Positions 19,804 to 28,735 of a stretch of DNA of 64,000 nt are shown here, in pieces. The stretch is from contig NZ_JAHSTS010000001.1 of NCBI RefSeq assembly GCF_019145435.1, positions 337,501-401,500 on the forward strand. Direction: 5' to 3'. A program made the translations under genes and the position numbers. The notes beneath the pieces were generated by a model. The model had not been told where the DNA came from, did not search any database, and saw nothing but the letters and a program-made list of their open reading frames with translations. Origin of the DNA: Pseudomonas ekonensis (GTDB taxonomy: Bacteria > Pseudomonadota > Gammaproteobacteria > Pseudomonadales > Pseudomonadaceae). Each line of letters begins with the position of its first letter. Position 1 is the first letter of the stretch.

Positions 19804-21117
19804 ATGACTGCCGACCCGCTTGCCCGACCGGCCCCTTTCAGCCGTTCCGACTACAAGACCCTCGGTCTTGCGGCGCTGGGCGGGGCGCTGGAGATCTACG
19901 ACTTCATCATTTTCGTGTTCTTCGCCCTGACCCTCAGCCAGCTGTTCTTCCCGCCGGAAATGCCCGAATGGCTGCGCCTGCTGCAAAGCTTCGGGATCTT
20001 CGTCACCGGGTATCTGGCGCGGCCGCTGGGCGGGATCCTGATGGCGCATTTCGCCGACCGCCTGGGGCGCAAGAAGGTCTTCAGCCTGAGCATCCTGATG
20101 ATGGCGCTGCCGTGCCTGCTGATCGGGCTGATGCCGACGTACGCGCAGATCGGCTACTTCGCGCCGCTGCTCCTGCTGGCGCTGCGCATCCTGCAAGGGG
20201 CGGCGGTGGGCGGTGAAGTGCCGAGCGCCTGGGTGTTCGTCGCCGAGCACGCGCCGCCGGGCCACCGTGGCTATGCCTTGGGCTTCCTGCAGGCCGGCCT
20301 GACCTTCGGTTACCTGATCGGCGCGCTGACCGCCACCTTCCTGGCGCAGGCGTTCACCCCGGCGGAGGTGCTCGACTTCGCCTGGCGCTATCCCTTCCTG
20401 CTCGGCGGCGTGTTCGGCGTGATCGGTGTCTGGCTGCGCCGCTGGCTCAGCGAGACGCCGGTGTTCATGGCGATGGAAGCGCAGCGCCAGAAGCGGGTCG
20501 AACTGCCGCTGCGCACGGTGCTGCGCGAGCACCGTCTGGCCATGCTGCCGGCCATGCTGCTGACCTGCGTGCTGACGTCGGCGGTGGTGGTGTTCGTGGT
20601 CATCACCCCGACCATGATGCAAAAGACCTTCGGCATGACCGCCAGCCGCACCTTCGCCTTGAGCGCGCTGGGCATCGTGTTCCTGAACATCGGCTGCGTG
20701 ATCGCCGGCAAGCTGGTGGACCGCATCGGCGCCTGGCGCACGGTCATGCTCTACAGCCTGCTGCTGCCGCTGGGCATCGGCGTGCTGTACGCCTGCCTGA
20801 TCGGCGGGGGCGGCTGGGTCGGCCTCGCCTACGCGGTGGCCGGGCTGGCCTGCGGCGTGGTGGGGGCGGTGCCGTCGGTGATGGTCGGTCTGTTTCCGGC
20901 GCGGATCCGGGTGTCGGGGATCTCCTTCACCTACAACATCGCCTACGCGGCTTGGGCCAGCGTCACGCCGCTGTTGCTGGTCGGGTTGATGCCGTGGAGT
21001 CCGTGGGTCTGTGTGATCTTCTGCGCCGTGATGGGCCTGGCGGGCCTCGCCGGCGCGGCGTATTTCGGCTCGCGGATGCCGCATCCGGGACAGTGCCGGG
21101 TGGCGGGAACCGCCTGA
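19804..21117 (+). CDS. MFS transporter, metabolite:H+ symporter type
   Basis: A 437-residue major facilitator. The MFS signature between helices 2 and 3 is visible as HFADRLGRKKVF near residue 85, and helix 1 has LEIYDFIIFVFFA. This layout fits the metabolite:H+ symporter group (ProP, citrate, shikimate and alpha-ketoglutarate carriers). The substrate is unknown. ATG 19804 was chosen so the cytoplasmic tail is MTADPLARPAPFSRSDYK; an ATG at 19765 is in frame. Neither start has a convincing Shine-Dalgarno sequence. Confidence 0.85.
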   Translation: MTADPLARPAPFSRSDYKTLGLAALGGALEIYDFIIFVFFALTLSQLFFPPEMPEWLRLLQSFGIFVTGYLARPLGGILMAHFADRLGRKKVFSLSILMMALPCLLIGLMPTYAQIGYFAPLLLLALRILQGAAVGGEVPSAWVFVAEHAPPGHRGYALGFLQAGLTFGYLIGALTATFLAQAFTPAEVLDFAWRYPFLLGGVFGVIGVWLRRWLSETPVFMAMEAQRQKRVELPLRTVLREHRLAMLPAMLLTCVLTSAVVVFVVITPTMMQKTFGMTASRTFALSALGIVFLNIGCVIAGKLVDRIGAWRTVMLYSLLLPLGIGVLYACLIGGGGWVGLAYAVAGLACGVVGAVPSVMVGLFPARIRVSGISFTYNIAYAAWASVTPLLLVGLMPWSPWVCVIFCAVMGLAGLAGAAYFGSRMPHPGQCRVAGTA

Positions 21118-21229
21118 GTGGCGGGGGCCGAACTATTTTTGTAGGACAGCCCTCAAGCGCTCTTCAGAAAAGATTCCCGAGGCCGATGGTTAGGTGGCAT
21201 ACCCGCTTTCTACCCATCGGTGCTTTCCC

Positions 21230-22546
21230 ATGTTCAATACACGCCTGAAGCAAGAGCTCGCGGCTCTTCGCGAAGAACTCTCCAGCCTTCTGCAAGTGAA
21301 GGAGAGTCTGGAAAGCGAGATGCTGGTGCTGACCCTTGAGCCCGACGGACGCATCCAGTCCGCCAACCAGAATTTCCTCAACGAGATGGGCTACAGGAGC
21401 CACGACCTGATCGGTCGTCCCCTGGAAGACATCGTGCCGGCCCATGTGAAGTCCGATGAGTTCCACCACCGCTTCCGCACCGCGCTGACCCGTGGCGAAC
21501 ACTTCGCCGGGGCCGTGCGCCTGCTGCGCGGCAACGGCGAGGAGGCCTGGCTGCGCTCCATTTCGCAGCCGATCCGTTCCTCGGACGGGCGGATCAAGTA
21601 TTTCGCGATCTACTCCAGCGACCTGACCCGCACCATCGAGGCCTCGCGCGAGCACGAGAACCTGATCGGGGCGCTGGTGCGCTCGACCGCCGTGATCGAG
21701 TTCGACCTCAACGGCAACGTGCTGAACGCCAACGACCGCTTCCTCAACGGCATGGGCTACAGCCTGGCGCAGATCCAGGGCAAGCATCACCGCATGTTCT
21801 GCGACCCGGTGGAAGCCGGCAGCGCCGACTACCAGAACTTCTGGCGTCGCCTGAACAACGGCGAGTTCGTGGCCGGCCGTTTCAAGCGTGTGGACAGCCA
21901 TGGCCGCACCGTGTGGCTGGAGGCCTCCTACAACCCGGTGGTCGACGCCAACGACAAACTCTACAAAGTGGTGAAGTTCGCCACGGTGATCACCGAACAG
22001 GTCAACCAGGAACAGGCGGTCGCCGAAGCCGCCAACATCGCTTACAGCACCTCGCTGCAGACCGACAGCACCGCCCAGCGCGGCACCGCGGTGGTGACCG
22101 AGGCGGTCAACGTGATGCGCGACCTGTCGCGGCACATGCAGACCGCCGGCGAAGGCATCGAGGCGCTGAACGAGCAGTCGCTGGTGATCGGCACCATCGT
22201 CAAGACCATCAGCGGCATCGCCGAACAGACCAACCTGCTGGCGCTCAACGCCGCCATCGAAGCGGCCCGCGCCGGCGAGCAGGGCCGGGGCTTCGCGGTG
22301 GTGGCCGACGAAGTGCGGCAACTGGCCTCGCGCACCAGCCAGGCCACCGAAGAGATCGTCGGCGTAGTGCGGCAGAACCAGGACATGGCGCGCAACGCCG
22401 TGGCCCTAATGACCGACGGCAAGCTCCAGGCCGAACAGGGGCTGGCGCTGGCGGCAGAGGCGGGCACCGTGATCGTCGAGATCCAGGACGGCGCGCAAAA
22501 GGTGGTGAACGCGGTCGGCCAGTTCGCCAACCAGCTGTCCAACTGA
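21230..22546 (+). CDS. Soluble PAS-PAS chemoreceptor, BdlA-like
   Basis: A 438-residue cytoplasmic methyl-accepting-type protein without membrane segments. It begins with a helix (about 1-30), then two PAS domains (about 33-145 and 155-270; the second has [18 protein letters not shown]). It ends with a short signalling module containing the invariant tip [20 protein letters not shown] near 330. The order matches P. aeruginosa BdlA, the biofilm dispersion regulator, and Aer-like soluble sensors. The signalling hairpin is short, with few helical turns after the tip. Likely input is redox or energy state through PAS cofactors. The stop is followed by a REP hairpin. Confidence 0.85.
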   Translation: MFNTRLKQELAALREELSSLLQVKESLESEMLVLTLEPDGRIQSANQNFLNEMGYRSHDLIGRPLEDIVPAHVKSDEFHHRFRTALTRGEHFAGAVRLLRGNGEEAWLRSISQPIRSSDGRIKYFAIYSSDLTRTIEASREHENLIGALVRSTAVIEFDLNGNVLNANDRFLNGMGYSLAQIQGKHHRMFCDPVEAGSADYQNFWRRLNNGEFVAGRFKRVDSHGRTVWLEASYNPVVDANDKLYKVVKFATVITEQVNQEQAVAEAANIAYSTSLQTDSTAQRGTAVVTEAVNVMRDLSRHMQTAGEGIEALNEQSLVIGTIVKTISGIAEQTNLLALNAAIEAARAGEQGRGFAVVADEVRQLASRTSQATEEIVGVVRQNQDMARNAVALMTDGKLQAEQGLALAAEAGTVIVEIQDGAQKVVNAVGQFANQLSN

Positions 22547-22560
22547 TCCAGGGCTTCACC

Positions 22561-22586
22561 CTGTGGGAGCGAGCCTGCTCCCACAG
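22561..22586. repeat. REP hairpin
   Basis: CTGTGGGAGC and GCTCCCACAG form a perfect stem around a 6-nt loop just after the chemoreceptor stop codon. It is a single REP unit and may act as a 3' end stabiliser or terminator. Confidence 0.75.
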
Positions 22587-22635
22587 CCTTTTGGGCTGCG
22601 GCTACAATCGGTTCCTTTTCCCGGAGCAGATGCCC

Positions 22636-23235
22636 ATGAGCGTTTCCCACCGCCGCCCGGTTCCCCTGAACAAAGCCTACCGCCTGCTCAACCACGGCCC
22701 GACCGTGCTGGTCAGCGCCGCCCACGACGGCCAGCGCAACATCATGGCCGCCGCCTGGGCGATGCCGCTGGACTTCGAACCGCCGAAGGTGGCGGTGGTG
22801 CTCGACAAGTCCACCTGGACGCGGCAACTGCTGGAAGCCAGCGGCACCTTCGTGCTCAACGTCCCTTGTGCGCTTCAGGCCGACATCGTGCAGACCGTCG
22901 GTTCGACGTCCGGGCTCCAGATCAGCCAGGCCCAAGGCCGGGACAAGTTCCAGGCCTATGGCCTGCAGACGTTCGAAGGCGAACAGGTGCAGGCGCCGAT
23001 GCTCGAAGGCTGCGTGGCCTGGCTGGAATGCCGGCTGCTGCCGGAGCCGCACAACCACGACCGGTACGACCTGTTTCTCGCCGAGGTGATTGCCGCCCAG
23101 GCGGACGAGCGCGTGTTCAGCGACGGCCGTTGGCACTTCGACGGACAGGACGGTTTGCGCACGTTGCACCATGTGGCCGGCGGGCACTTCCTGAAGATCG
23201 GCGACCCGGTGGACGGCAAAGCGCTCAAGGCCTAA
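22636..23235 (+). CDS. Flavin reductase-like domain protein
   Basis: A 199-residue protein of the FMN-binding flavin reductase-like fold. Typical features are GPTVLVSAAHDGQRNIMAAAWAMPLDFEPPKVAVVLD (in parts, about residues 18-55) and TWTRQLLEASGTFVLNVP near 60-77. These proteins bind FMN and either supply reduced flavin or act as redox enzymes; the substrate is unknown. ATG 22636 has a CGGAG 9 nt upstream and is preferred to ATG 22630. Its stop overlaps the convergent membrane-protein stop. Confidence 0.85.
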   Translation: MSVSHRRPVPLNKAYRLLNHGPTVLVSAAHDGQRNIMAAAWAMPLDFEPPKVAVVLDKSTWTRQLLEASGTFVLNVPCALQADIVQTVGSTSGLQISQAQGRDKFQAYGLQTFEGEQVQAPMLEGCVAWLECRLLPEPHNHDRYDLFLAEVIAAQADERVFSDGRWHFDGQDGLRTLHHVAGGHFLKIGDPVDGKALKA

Positions 23236-23756
23236 AGGCGGATATGGTTCTTCACGTGGGCGCGGCTCGGCTGCGGCAGCAGAAAGTCGTGCAGCAATGA
23301 CACCCAGGCCGACAGCACCAGGGTCATGATGCCCAGCACGGCATTGGCCAGCCATTGCTTGAGGGCGACGGGCTCCACCTCGATGAACGGCGCGATGATC
23401 AGGAAGCCGACGATGGCCCCCAGCCCGGTGCGCAGCAGCGTGAGGAAACTGGTGCCGACCTCGGCGGTCACCTGGTAGACCGACTCGAAGCGCTCCCGCA
23501 TGCGGTCGGTCTTGAGCCGGTACAGTTTCTTGTGCAGGCACACCAGGCTGTAGATCAGCAGCAGGCACACGGCATGGTCGATCACCGGCGTGCTGGTCAG
23601 CAGGGCCCGGAGCATGGCATGCAGCTCCGAGGGACGGGTCGAGTGCATCAGCAGCGGCACCGTCCCCAACAGGAAACCGACGATCAGCTCGGTTCTGAAA
23701 CGCCGCAAAAACCTTCCGAAATCCGCGTATGAATTGCTCTGCCAGCGGTTGCTCAT
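23232..23756 (-). CDS. Small membrane protein of unknown function
   Basis: A 174-residue protein with a polar N-terminus and four apparent hydrophobic segments (about residues 24-40, 55-75, 108-128 and 137-157). They are separated by a basic loop HKKLYRLKTDRMRERFESVYQ. The arrangement resembles PsiE-like phosphate-starvation membrane proteins in size and topology, but I see no definite motif. ATG 23756 gives MSNRWQSNSYADF. It is convergent with the flavin reductase-like gene, overlapping it by 4 nt at the stops. Confidence 0.7.
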   Translation of the reverse strand: MSNRWQSNSYADFGRFLRRFRTELIVGFLLGTVPLLMHSTRPSELHAMLRALLTSTPVIDHAVCLLLIYSLVCLHKKLYRLKTDRMRERFESVYQVTAEVGTSFLTLLRTGLGAIVGFLIIAPFIEVEPVALKQWLANAVLGIMTLVLSAWVSLLHDFLLPQPSRAHVKNHIRL

Positions 23757-24003
23757 GGAATGCCGTGCCTTGTGCAGTTGAAGATGTAACACCTTAAATC
23801 AACGGCTTCAGGGCGGATGTCTGACGCTTCTTCGGATGTTGCAGGGCATTTCTCCACGTGGTGTGAGCAGGCCACCGGAAACGGCCCTTGCCCGGTTCTT
23901 TTCCCGGGAGCGTTGCCGTCAAGTCCGGGGCCATGTTGCGCTTGAAGGCGGTGGGGCCGCTTCGCGACCCGGCGGGAGCAAGCTCCCTCGCCACAGGGGA
24001 ACG

Positions 24004-24816
24004 TCAGTCCTTCAGCGGAATGTACAGCTCGACCACGCTGCGCGGATCCATCGGGCCGAAGAAGCGCTCACCGCAGTATTCGAACTCGATGCCTTCGGCC
24101 GGGGCCATGCCGGCGGCGGGCAGCCATTCGCTGTAGGCCGCGCGGAAGGTCTCCGGCAGCGTGGTCACCGGACCGTGGTGCTCGACGCGGGCATACGGGC
24201 GGGCGGGAATGTGCAGCTCCACCATCCCCTCGGGCAGGCGGGCCTCGCTGCCCACCGGCAGCCCGGCGACGTAACGCCACAGACCGTCCGCCAACGGCTC
24301 GCACACGCCGAAGGTGCCGACCGGTTCGTGCAGGCGGTCGATCTCGGGCTCCCTCGGTTCAAAGCGGTCCCACATTTGCGCGATCGAACCGTCCTCTCCC
24401 TGCTGCCAGCTCATGCCCATGATCCGCAGGGCCGGGTAGGCGACCCGTTCGGGCGTCTGCAGGGCCGGCAGTCCGCGATCCGGCTGTGCGAGGTAGCGGG
24501 TCAGTTGGCCCAGCACGTTTTCGCTGCGCTGCAGTTCCGTCCGCAATTGCCGGGCGTGGGTTTGGAGGGTGTCGCGCAGGGCGGCGACGTTGTCGAGCCC
24601 GCCGTCTGCGGCCAGCGCGCGGATGTCCTCCAGCGCCAGGCCCAGCCCCTTGAGCCAGAGGATCCGGCCGAGGATGACGATCTGCTCCGGGCGGTAGTAG
24701 CGGTAGCCGTTGTCGCGCCCGGTGAGCGCCGGGCTGAACAGCCCGATGCTGTCGTAGTGGCGCAAGGTCTTGGTGGTGAGCCCGTGGCAGCGGGCCATTT
24801 GTCCGATGGTCAGCAT
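24004..24816 (-). CDS. MerR-family regulator with GyrI-like effector domain
   Basis: A 270-residue transcription regulator. The N-terminal winged helix is LTIGQMARCHGLTTKTLRHYDSIGL (read in parts, residues 2-26) followed by RDNGYRYYRPEQI, the MerR recognition and wing region. A helical linker (about 75-125) leads to a C-terminal GyrI/BmrR-like domain (about 130-270) that in relatives binds bulky, often cationic compounds. The obvious candidate targets are itself or a nearby efflux gene, but none is adjacent. A half REP (GGGAGCAAGCTCCC) lies just past its stop near 23974. Confidence 0.86.
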   Translation of the reverse strand: MLTIGQMARCHGLTTKTLRHYDSIGLFSPALTGRDNGYRYYRPEQIVILGRILWLKGLGLALEDIRALAADGGLDNVAALRDTLQTHARQLRTELQRSENVLGQLTRYLAQPDRGLPALQTPERVAYPALRIMGMSWQQGEDGSIAQMWDRFEPREPEIDRLHEPVGTFGVCEPLADGLWRYVAGLPVGSEARLPEGMVELHIPARPYARVEHHGPVTTLPETFRAAYSEWLPAAGMAPAEGIEFEYCGERFFGPMDPRSVVELYIPLKD

Positions 24817-24873
24817 GAATCTCTCCTGTTTGGCTGCTCGGGACTCAGGCTAAAGCCTGCCCCAAGGGCAAGC

Positions 24874-26706
24874 TCAATCCCCCAGCGCTTCGCCCTCGCG
24901 GCGCGGATCCGCCCCGCCCTCCAAAGAGACCTTTCCTTGCCCATCCTTGACCCGCACGATGGCCTGGGTGCCGCTGGTCATGTCGATCTCGTTCACCGCA
25001 TGCCCCCGGGCCTTGAGCGCCTGGATCAGGGCCGGGCCGAACTGGCCTTGCTCCAGTTCGGTGGGGCCGTTGCGGCTGCCGAAGTTGGGCAGGCTGATGG
25101 CGTCTTGCGCGTCGAGGTTCCAGTCGAGCAGGCCGACGGTGGTCTTGGCCACGTACTCGATGATCTGCGAGCCGCCCGGGGAGCCGACCGCGGCGACGAA
25201 CCCGCCGCTGGCGCGGTCGAAGATCAGGGTCGGCGCCATCGACGAGCGCGGGCGCTTGCCGGGCTCGACGCGGTTGGCGACCTTCTGCCCGTTCTCCTCG
25301 GGGATGAACGAGAAGTCGGTCATCTGGTTGTTCAGCAAGAAGCCCTGGACCATCAGGTGCGAGCCGAAGGCGGCTTCGATGGTGGTGGTCATGGAGATCG
25401 CACCGCCGAAGTCATCCACCGCCACCACTTGCGAGGTGGAGATGCGCAGCGGCGAACGGTCCGGCGCATAGGCCACCTGCACCCCCGGCGGCGTGCCCGG
25501 CCGGGCGCTGCCCATGCTGCGTTCGCCGATCAGGCCGGCACGTGTGGCCAGGTAGCCCGGATCCACCAGGCCCTTGACCGGCACCGGCACAAAGTCAGTG
25601 TCGGCCACGTACTGCGCACGGTCGGCGTAGGCCAGGCGTTCGGCCTCGGCGATCAGGTGCACGGCTTCGGGGGCGGGCTCCATGCCGGCGGGCAGGTCGG
25701 TTTTGCGGGGCTTGAGCGGCGTCAGCGCCAGGCGCGGGTCGCGGCTCTCGAGGGCTTGCAAGGTGCCGAGGATCTGCGCCACGGCAATCCCGCCCGAGGA
25801 CGGCGGCGGCATGCCGCAGACCTGCCAGCGCTTGTAGTCGGTGCACAGCGGCGCGCGCTCCTTGGCCTGATAGCGGGCGAGGTCGTTCAACGACAGACTG
25901 CCGGGGTTGGCATGGCCCTGCACCTTGGCGACGATTTCTTCGGCGATCGGTCCTTTGTACAGTGCGTCGGCGCCTTCGCGGGCGATGCGTTTGAGCACGG
26001 CGGCCAGTTCGGGATTGCGCAGGCGCGTGCCGACGGCCTTGACGCTGCCGTCGGCGTCGAGGAAGTACTGGGCCATGTCCGGCGACTGACCGATCACAGG
26101 GTCCGACGCCAGCAGCGAATGCAGGCGGGGGGACAGGGTGAAGCCATCCTCGGCCAGCTTGATCGCCGGCTCGAACAGCGTCGCCCAGGGCAGGCGACCG
26201 TGCTGCCGGTGCGCCAGCTCCAGCGCCCGCATCACCCCGGGCGTGCCGACCGAGCGCCCGCCGATCTGCGCCTGGGGGAACGGCATCGGTTTGCCGTCCG
26301 CTTGCAGGAACAGCTTCTCGGTGGCCCCGGCCGGCGCGGTTTCGCGCCCGTCGTAGGTGCGCACCTGCTTGCCGTCCCACAGCACGATCATCGCACCGCC
26401 GCCGATCCCGGAGGATTGCGGCTCAACCAGCGTCAGCACGGCCTGCATCGCAATCGCCGCGTCAATCGCCGAACCGCCCTGACGCAGCATCTCCCGACCG
26501 GCCTCGGCGGCCAGCGGGTTGGCGGCGGCCGCCATGTGCCGGCTGGCGTGGCTGGCCTGCAGGCCGGTGCGGTAGCCGGAGGCGGCTTCCGGTGCCTGGG
26601 GCAAGGTCGAGGCGGGCGGGGCGTTGCAGGCGGCGAGGGTGAGGGCGCTGACGATCAGGCTCAGGGCAGGCAGGCGAAAACGGCTCAGGGGCAGGGCTGG
26701 AAACAC
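24874..26706 (-). CDS. ggt: Gamma-glutamyltransferase, lipoprotein-type signal
   Basis: A 610-residue gamma-glutamyltransferase that cleaves or transfers the gamma-glutamyl group of glutathione and related peptides in the periplasm. The self-processing and catalytic segment is STSQVVAVDDFGGAISMTTT, with the nucleophilic Thr before SQ. A further family region is GSPGGSQIIEYV near 540. The start is GTG 26706, preceded by GGAG with 8-nt spacing, giving a signal peptide ending LTLAAC with a lipobox, so the protein is probably membrane-anchored. The upstream ATG at 26868 has no support. It is divergent from the DUF2817 gene. Confidence 0.9.
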   Translation of the reverse strand: MFPALPLSRFRLPALSLIVSALTLAACNAPPASTLPQAPEAASGYRTGLQASHASRHMAAAANPLAAEAGREMLRQGGSAIDAAIAMQAVLTLVEPQSSGIGGGAMIVLWDGKQVRTYDGRETAPAGATEKLFLQADGKPMPFPQAQIGGRSVGTPGVMRALELAHRQHGRLPWATLFEPAIKLAEDGFTLSPRLHSLLASDPVIGQSPDMAQYFLDADGSVKAVGTRLRNPELAAVLKRIAREGADALYKGPIAEEIVAKVQGHANPGSLSLNDLARYQAKERAPLCTDYKRWQVCGMPPPSSGGIAVAQILGTLQALESRDPRLALTPLKPRKTDLPAGMEPAPEAVHLIAEAERLAYADRAQYVADTDFVPVPVKGLVDPGYLATRAGLIGERSMGSARPGTPPGVQVAYAPDRSPLRISTSQVVAVDDFGGAISMTTTIEAAFGSHLMVQGFLLNNQMTDFSFIPEENGQKVANRVEPGKRPRSSMAPTLIFDRASGGFVAAVGSPGGSQIIEYVAKTTVGLLDWNLDAQDAISLPNFGSRNGPTELEQGQFGPALIQALKARGHAVNEIDMTSGTQAIVRVKDGQGKVSLEGGADPRREGEALGD

Positions 26707-26860
26707 GCGGGCTTCTCCGTCCGTGGGGTGAAAAGACTGACGGACTGTATCGGCCGACCGTGCGGGACGCAAACCGCCGGGTACTTTCTCCTTCAAGCCC
26801 CGGCGGATTTTCTGTAGGGTCGAAGCACACGTGACGCCAGAAAACCTACAAGAGGCCACC

Positions 26861-27961
26861 ATGGGCAATGCATTTCCTGCACACCTCGGCTATCGCCTTC
26901 AGCGCGAACGCTTTCTCGCCGCCGCGAACATCGCCGGCGCGACCCTCTTCTCTTACGCGCATCCGCTCAACGGGCCGTTCGGCGAGCCGTTGAGCACCGA
27001 TGTCGCGGTGCTCGGCGATCCCCAGTCCAAGCGGCGTCTGGTGGCCATCAGCGGCACGCACGGGGTGGAGGGCTACTACGGCTCCGACTGCCAGATCGAC
27101 TGGCTGAAGCAGTTCACGCCTGACCAGTTGCCCAGGGATGTTGCGGTGGTGATGGTGCACCTGATCAACCCGTGGGGCACGGCGTGGCTACGCAGGGTCA
27201 ACGAGGACAACATCGACCTCAACCGCAACCACCTGGACTTTTCCCGGCTGTTGCCGGACAACCGGGCCTATGCCGCGCTGCACGGGATCTATGCCTGCAC
27301 GCAGCTCGACGGCCCTGAGCGGCAGCGGGCCGATGCCCTGCTTGACGCGCAGATCGCCGAACACGGCTGGCCGGCGGTGATGTCGATCGTCGAGGGCGGC
27401 CAGCACAGCCATCCCGATGGATTGTTCTATGGCGGGCGGGAACCGGCCTGGTCGAACCGCACGTTGCACCGCATCGTCCAGCAGCACCTGGCGGGTGCCG
27501 AAACGGTGATGTGTTTCGACCTGCACACCGGCGCAGGCGAGTACGGCCACCCGATGCTGCTGACCATCACCCAAGGCCCTTACCCTGCACTGGCCCAGGC
27601 TCAATCGGTTTACGGCCCGTGGCTGTACACCCTGCACACCGGCGCCGATACCCTGAGCGAAACCGGCGTCGCGGCGACGGCCACCGGCTACACCTCCCAG
27701 GCGCTGCTCGATGCGCTGCCGGGCGTGCGGATGATGCCGTTCGTGATCGAGTGCGGTACCTATCCGGGGGCGCAGGTGCACCGGCATCTGCGTGATGACC
27801 ACTGGCTGCATCTGCACGGCGATCCGCTCAGTGCGCAAGGGCGGGAGATCAAGCTCAATCTGCTGGAGCAGTTCTACCCGGCGAATCCGGACTGGCGGGC
27901 GATGGTGGGGCTGCGCACCCGGCAGATCTGGGCGAAGGGGTTGGCGGCGCTGGGCGAGTGA
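26861..27961 (+). CDS. DUF2817 / M14-like metallopeptidase or deacylase
   Basis: A 366-residue protein of the DUF2817 group in the zinc carboxypeptidase M14 superfamily. Metal ligands are visible as H-x2-E in SGTHGVEGYYG near residue 75 and His in CFDLHTGAGEYG near 223. NIDLNRN near 120 fits the M14 substrate-binding Asn-Arg. The general acid Glu is probably in FVIECGTYPG near 297. The substrate is unknown (peptide, amide or N-acyl amino acid). ATG 26861 is preceded by AGAGG. It is divergent from ggt, and both may act on gamma-glutamyl or amide bonds, though this is inference. Confidence 0.85.
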   Translation: MGNAFPAHLGYRLQRERFLAAANIAGATLFSYAHPLNGPFGEPLSTDVAVLGDPQSKRRLVAISGTHGVEGYYGSDCQIDWLKQFTPDQLPRDVAVVMVHLINPWGTAWLRRVNEDNIDLNRNHLDFSRLLPDNRAYAALHGIYACTQLDGPERQRADALLDAQIAEHGWPAVMSIVEGGQHSHPDGLFYGGREPAWSNRTLHRIVQQHLAGAETVMCFDLHTGAGEYGHPMLLTITQGPYPALAQAQSVYGPWLYTLHTGADTLSETGVAATATGYTSQALLDALPGVRMMPFVIECGTYPGAQVHRHLRDDHWLHLHGDPLSAQGREIKLNLLEQFYPANPDWRAMVGLRTRQIWAKGLAALGE

Positions 27962-27969
27962 GGCCCGGC

Positions 27970-28015
27970 ACTTTTCTCGGGGCATGAAAAACGGCCTGCC
28001 TTTCGGTAAGCCGTT
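27970..28015. repeat. Direct repeat A, copy of the tRNA-Met terminator region
   Basis: This segment matches 30143-30189 in the same orientation with only two substitutions and a one-base length difference over about 46 bp. It includes the hairpin AACGGC..GCCGTT. The other copy is the terminator just downstream of tRNA-Met. The two copies bracket the bacteriocin and immunity genes. Confidence 0.85.
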
Positions 28016-28065
28016 CGGAAAGGGAGAACGGTGCATGATGTAGGTGAGTCGGGTCGGCCAGGTGT

Positions 28066-28317
28066 TTATTGCTTGAAGCCCGGCAAACTATTCGCCTGAC
28101 GCCAGTGCTTTACTGTCTGCGCAATACCCTCGGCAGAACTGTCCTCTCCAGGTTCCGGGTAAAAAATGAGGTCGGTGCCTTCCGGGTGTTCGGTAAGCGT
28201 TCTGAATTGCGCCAGCAACTCGCCCAGTTGCGCATCTGAGCCGCGCTTGTTTGTGGCTTGTATCCGTTCGATGAAACCAATGAATTCAGCTTCGGTGTAG
28301 TCAGATATGTTTTTCAT
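28066..28317 (-). CDS. Bacteriocin immunity protein (colicin DNase/pyocin S type), distal copy
   Basis: An 83-residue immunity protein of the colicin E9/pyocin S2 family, which binds and neutralises a cognate HNH DNase in the producing cell. Family marks are YTEAEFIGFIERI (about residues 6-18) and TEHPEGTDLIFYPEPGEDSS (about 43-62), with the C-terminal VKHWRQANSLPGFKQ. ATG 28317 overlaps the stop of the immunity remnant (ATGA). It differs clearly from the proximal immunity gene, so it may protect against a different nuclease; this is inference. Confidence 0.9.
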   Translation of the reverse strand: MKNISDYTEAEFIGFIERIQATNKRGSDAQLGELLAQFRTLTEHPEGTDLIFYPEPGEDSSAEGIAQTVKHWRQANSLPGFKQ

Positions 28318-28499
28318 TGCTTGAAACCCGGTAGCCCGTTGGCGATGCGCCAAGCCTTTACCGTCGCGGTGATGCTTTGCGGGGTGCATTGCGCCTCATC
28401 GACCGGCCAATAGATCAGATCAGTGCCGGCAGGGTGTTCGACTCGTTCACAGAAGTTAACTTCTAAATCCAGACAATCCTCGCGCTGCTCGCCAGTCCT
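28314..28499 (-). pseudogene. Decapitated immunity gene remnant
   Basis: An open frame of 61 codons reads into the C-terminal half of an immunity protein: VEHPAGTDLIYWP, then a CTPQSITATVKAWRIANGLPGFKQ-like end (in parts), stop at 28314. No ATG, GTG or TTG lies in frame before the homologous part, and its upstream end overlaps the 3' end of the proximal immunity gene in another frame. The N-terminal half with the YTEAEF motif is missing. It is most simply a 5'-truncated paralogue left by recombination between tandem immunity genes. Confidence 0.8.
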
Positions 28500-28728
28500 T
28501 TACGATTTTGGTTACGCCCTCCGGGGAGTTATCGGCCCCGGCCTCTGGGTAATAGATCAAGTCCGACCCGGCTGGGTGTTCGCTGATTTTCTCGAAGTGC
28601 AACAGCAGCAAATCGGCGCGATCATCGTTTTCGGCTTCTGCATCTTCTTTGGCGAGTTCTCTCAGCAGCGCGACGAACTCGGCCTCGGTGTATTCTGAAA
28701 AGCTTTTTTTCAGTAATGTGTCTGTCAT
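28456..28728 (-). CDS. Bacteriocin immunity protein, cognate copy
   Basis: A 90-residue immunity protein of the colicin E9/pyocin S family. It has SEYTEAEFVALLRELAKED (about residues 10-28) and the conserved SEHPAGSDLIYYPEAGADNS (about 49-68), which forms the nuclease-binding helices. It starts 7 nt after the nuclease gene stop, with its ribosome site inside the end of that gene. It is therefore the likely cognate antidote, produced together with the toxin. Confidence 0.92.
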   Translation of the reverse strand: MTDTLLKKSFSEYTEAEFVALLRELAKEDAEAENDDRADLLLLHFEKISEHPAGSDLIYYPEAGADNSPEGVTKIVKDWRAARGLSGFRS

Positions 28729-28735
28729 GGCTGAC

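Noticed and set aside
23836..26817. Plus-strand frame of 993 codons opposite the MerR and gamma-glutamyltransferase genes
   Set aside because: It spans two well-supported genes and a REP fragment in antisense and has no domain signal.
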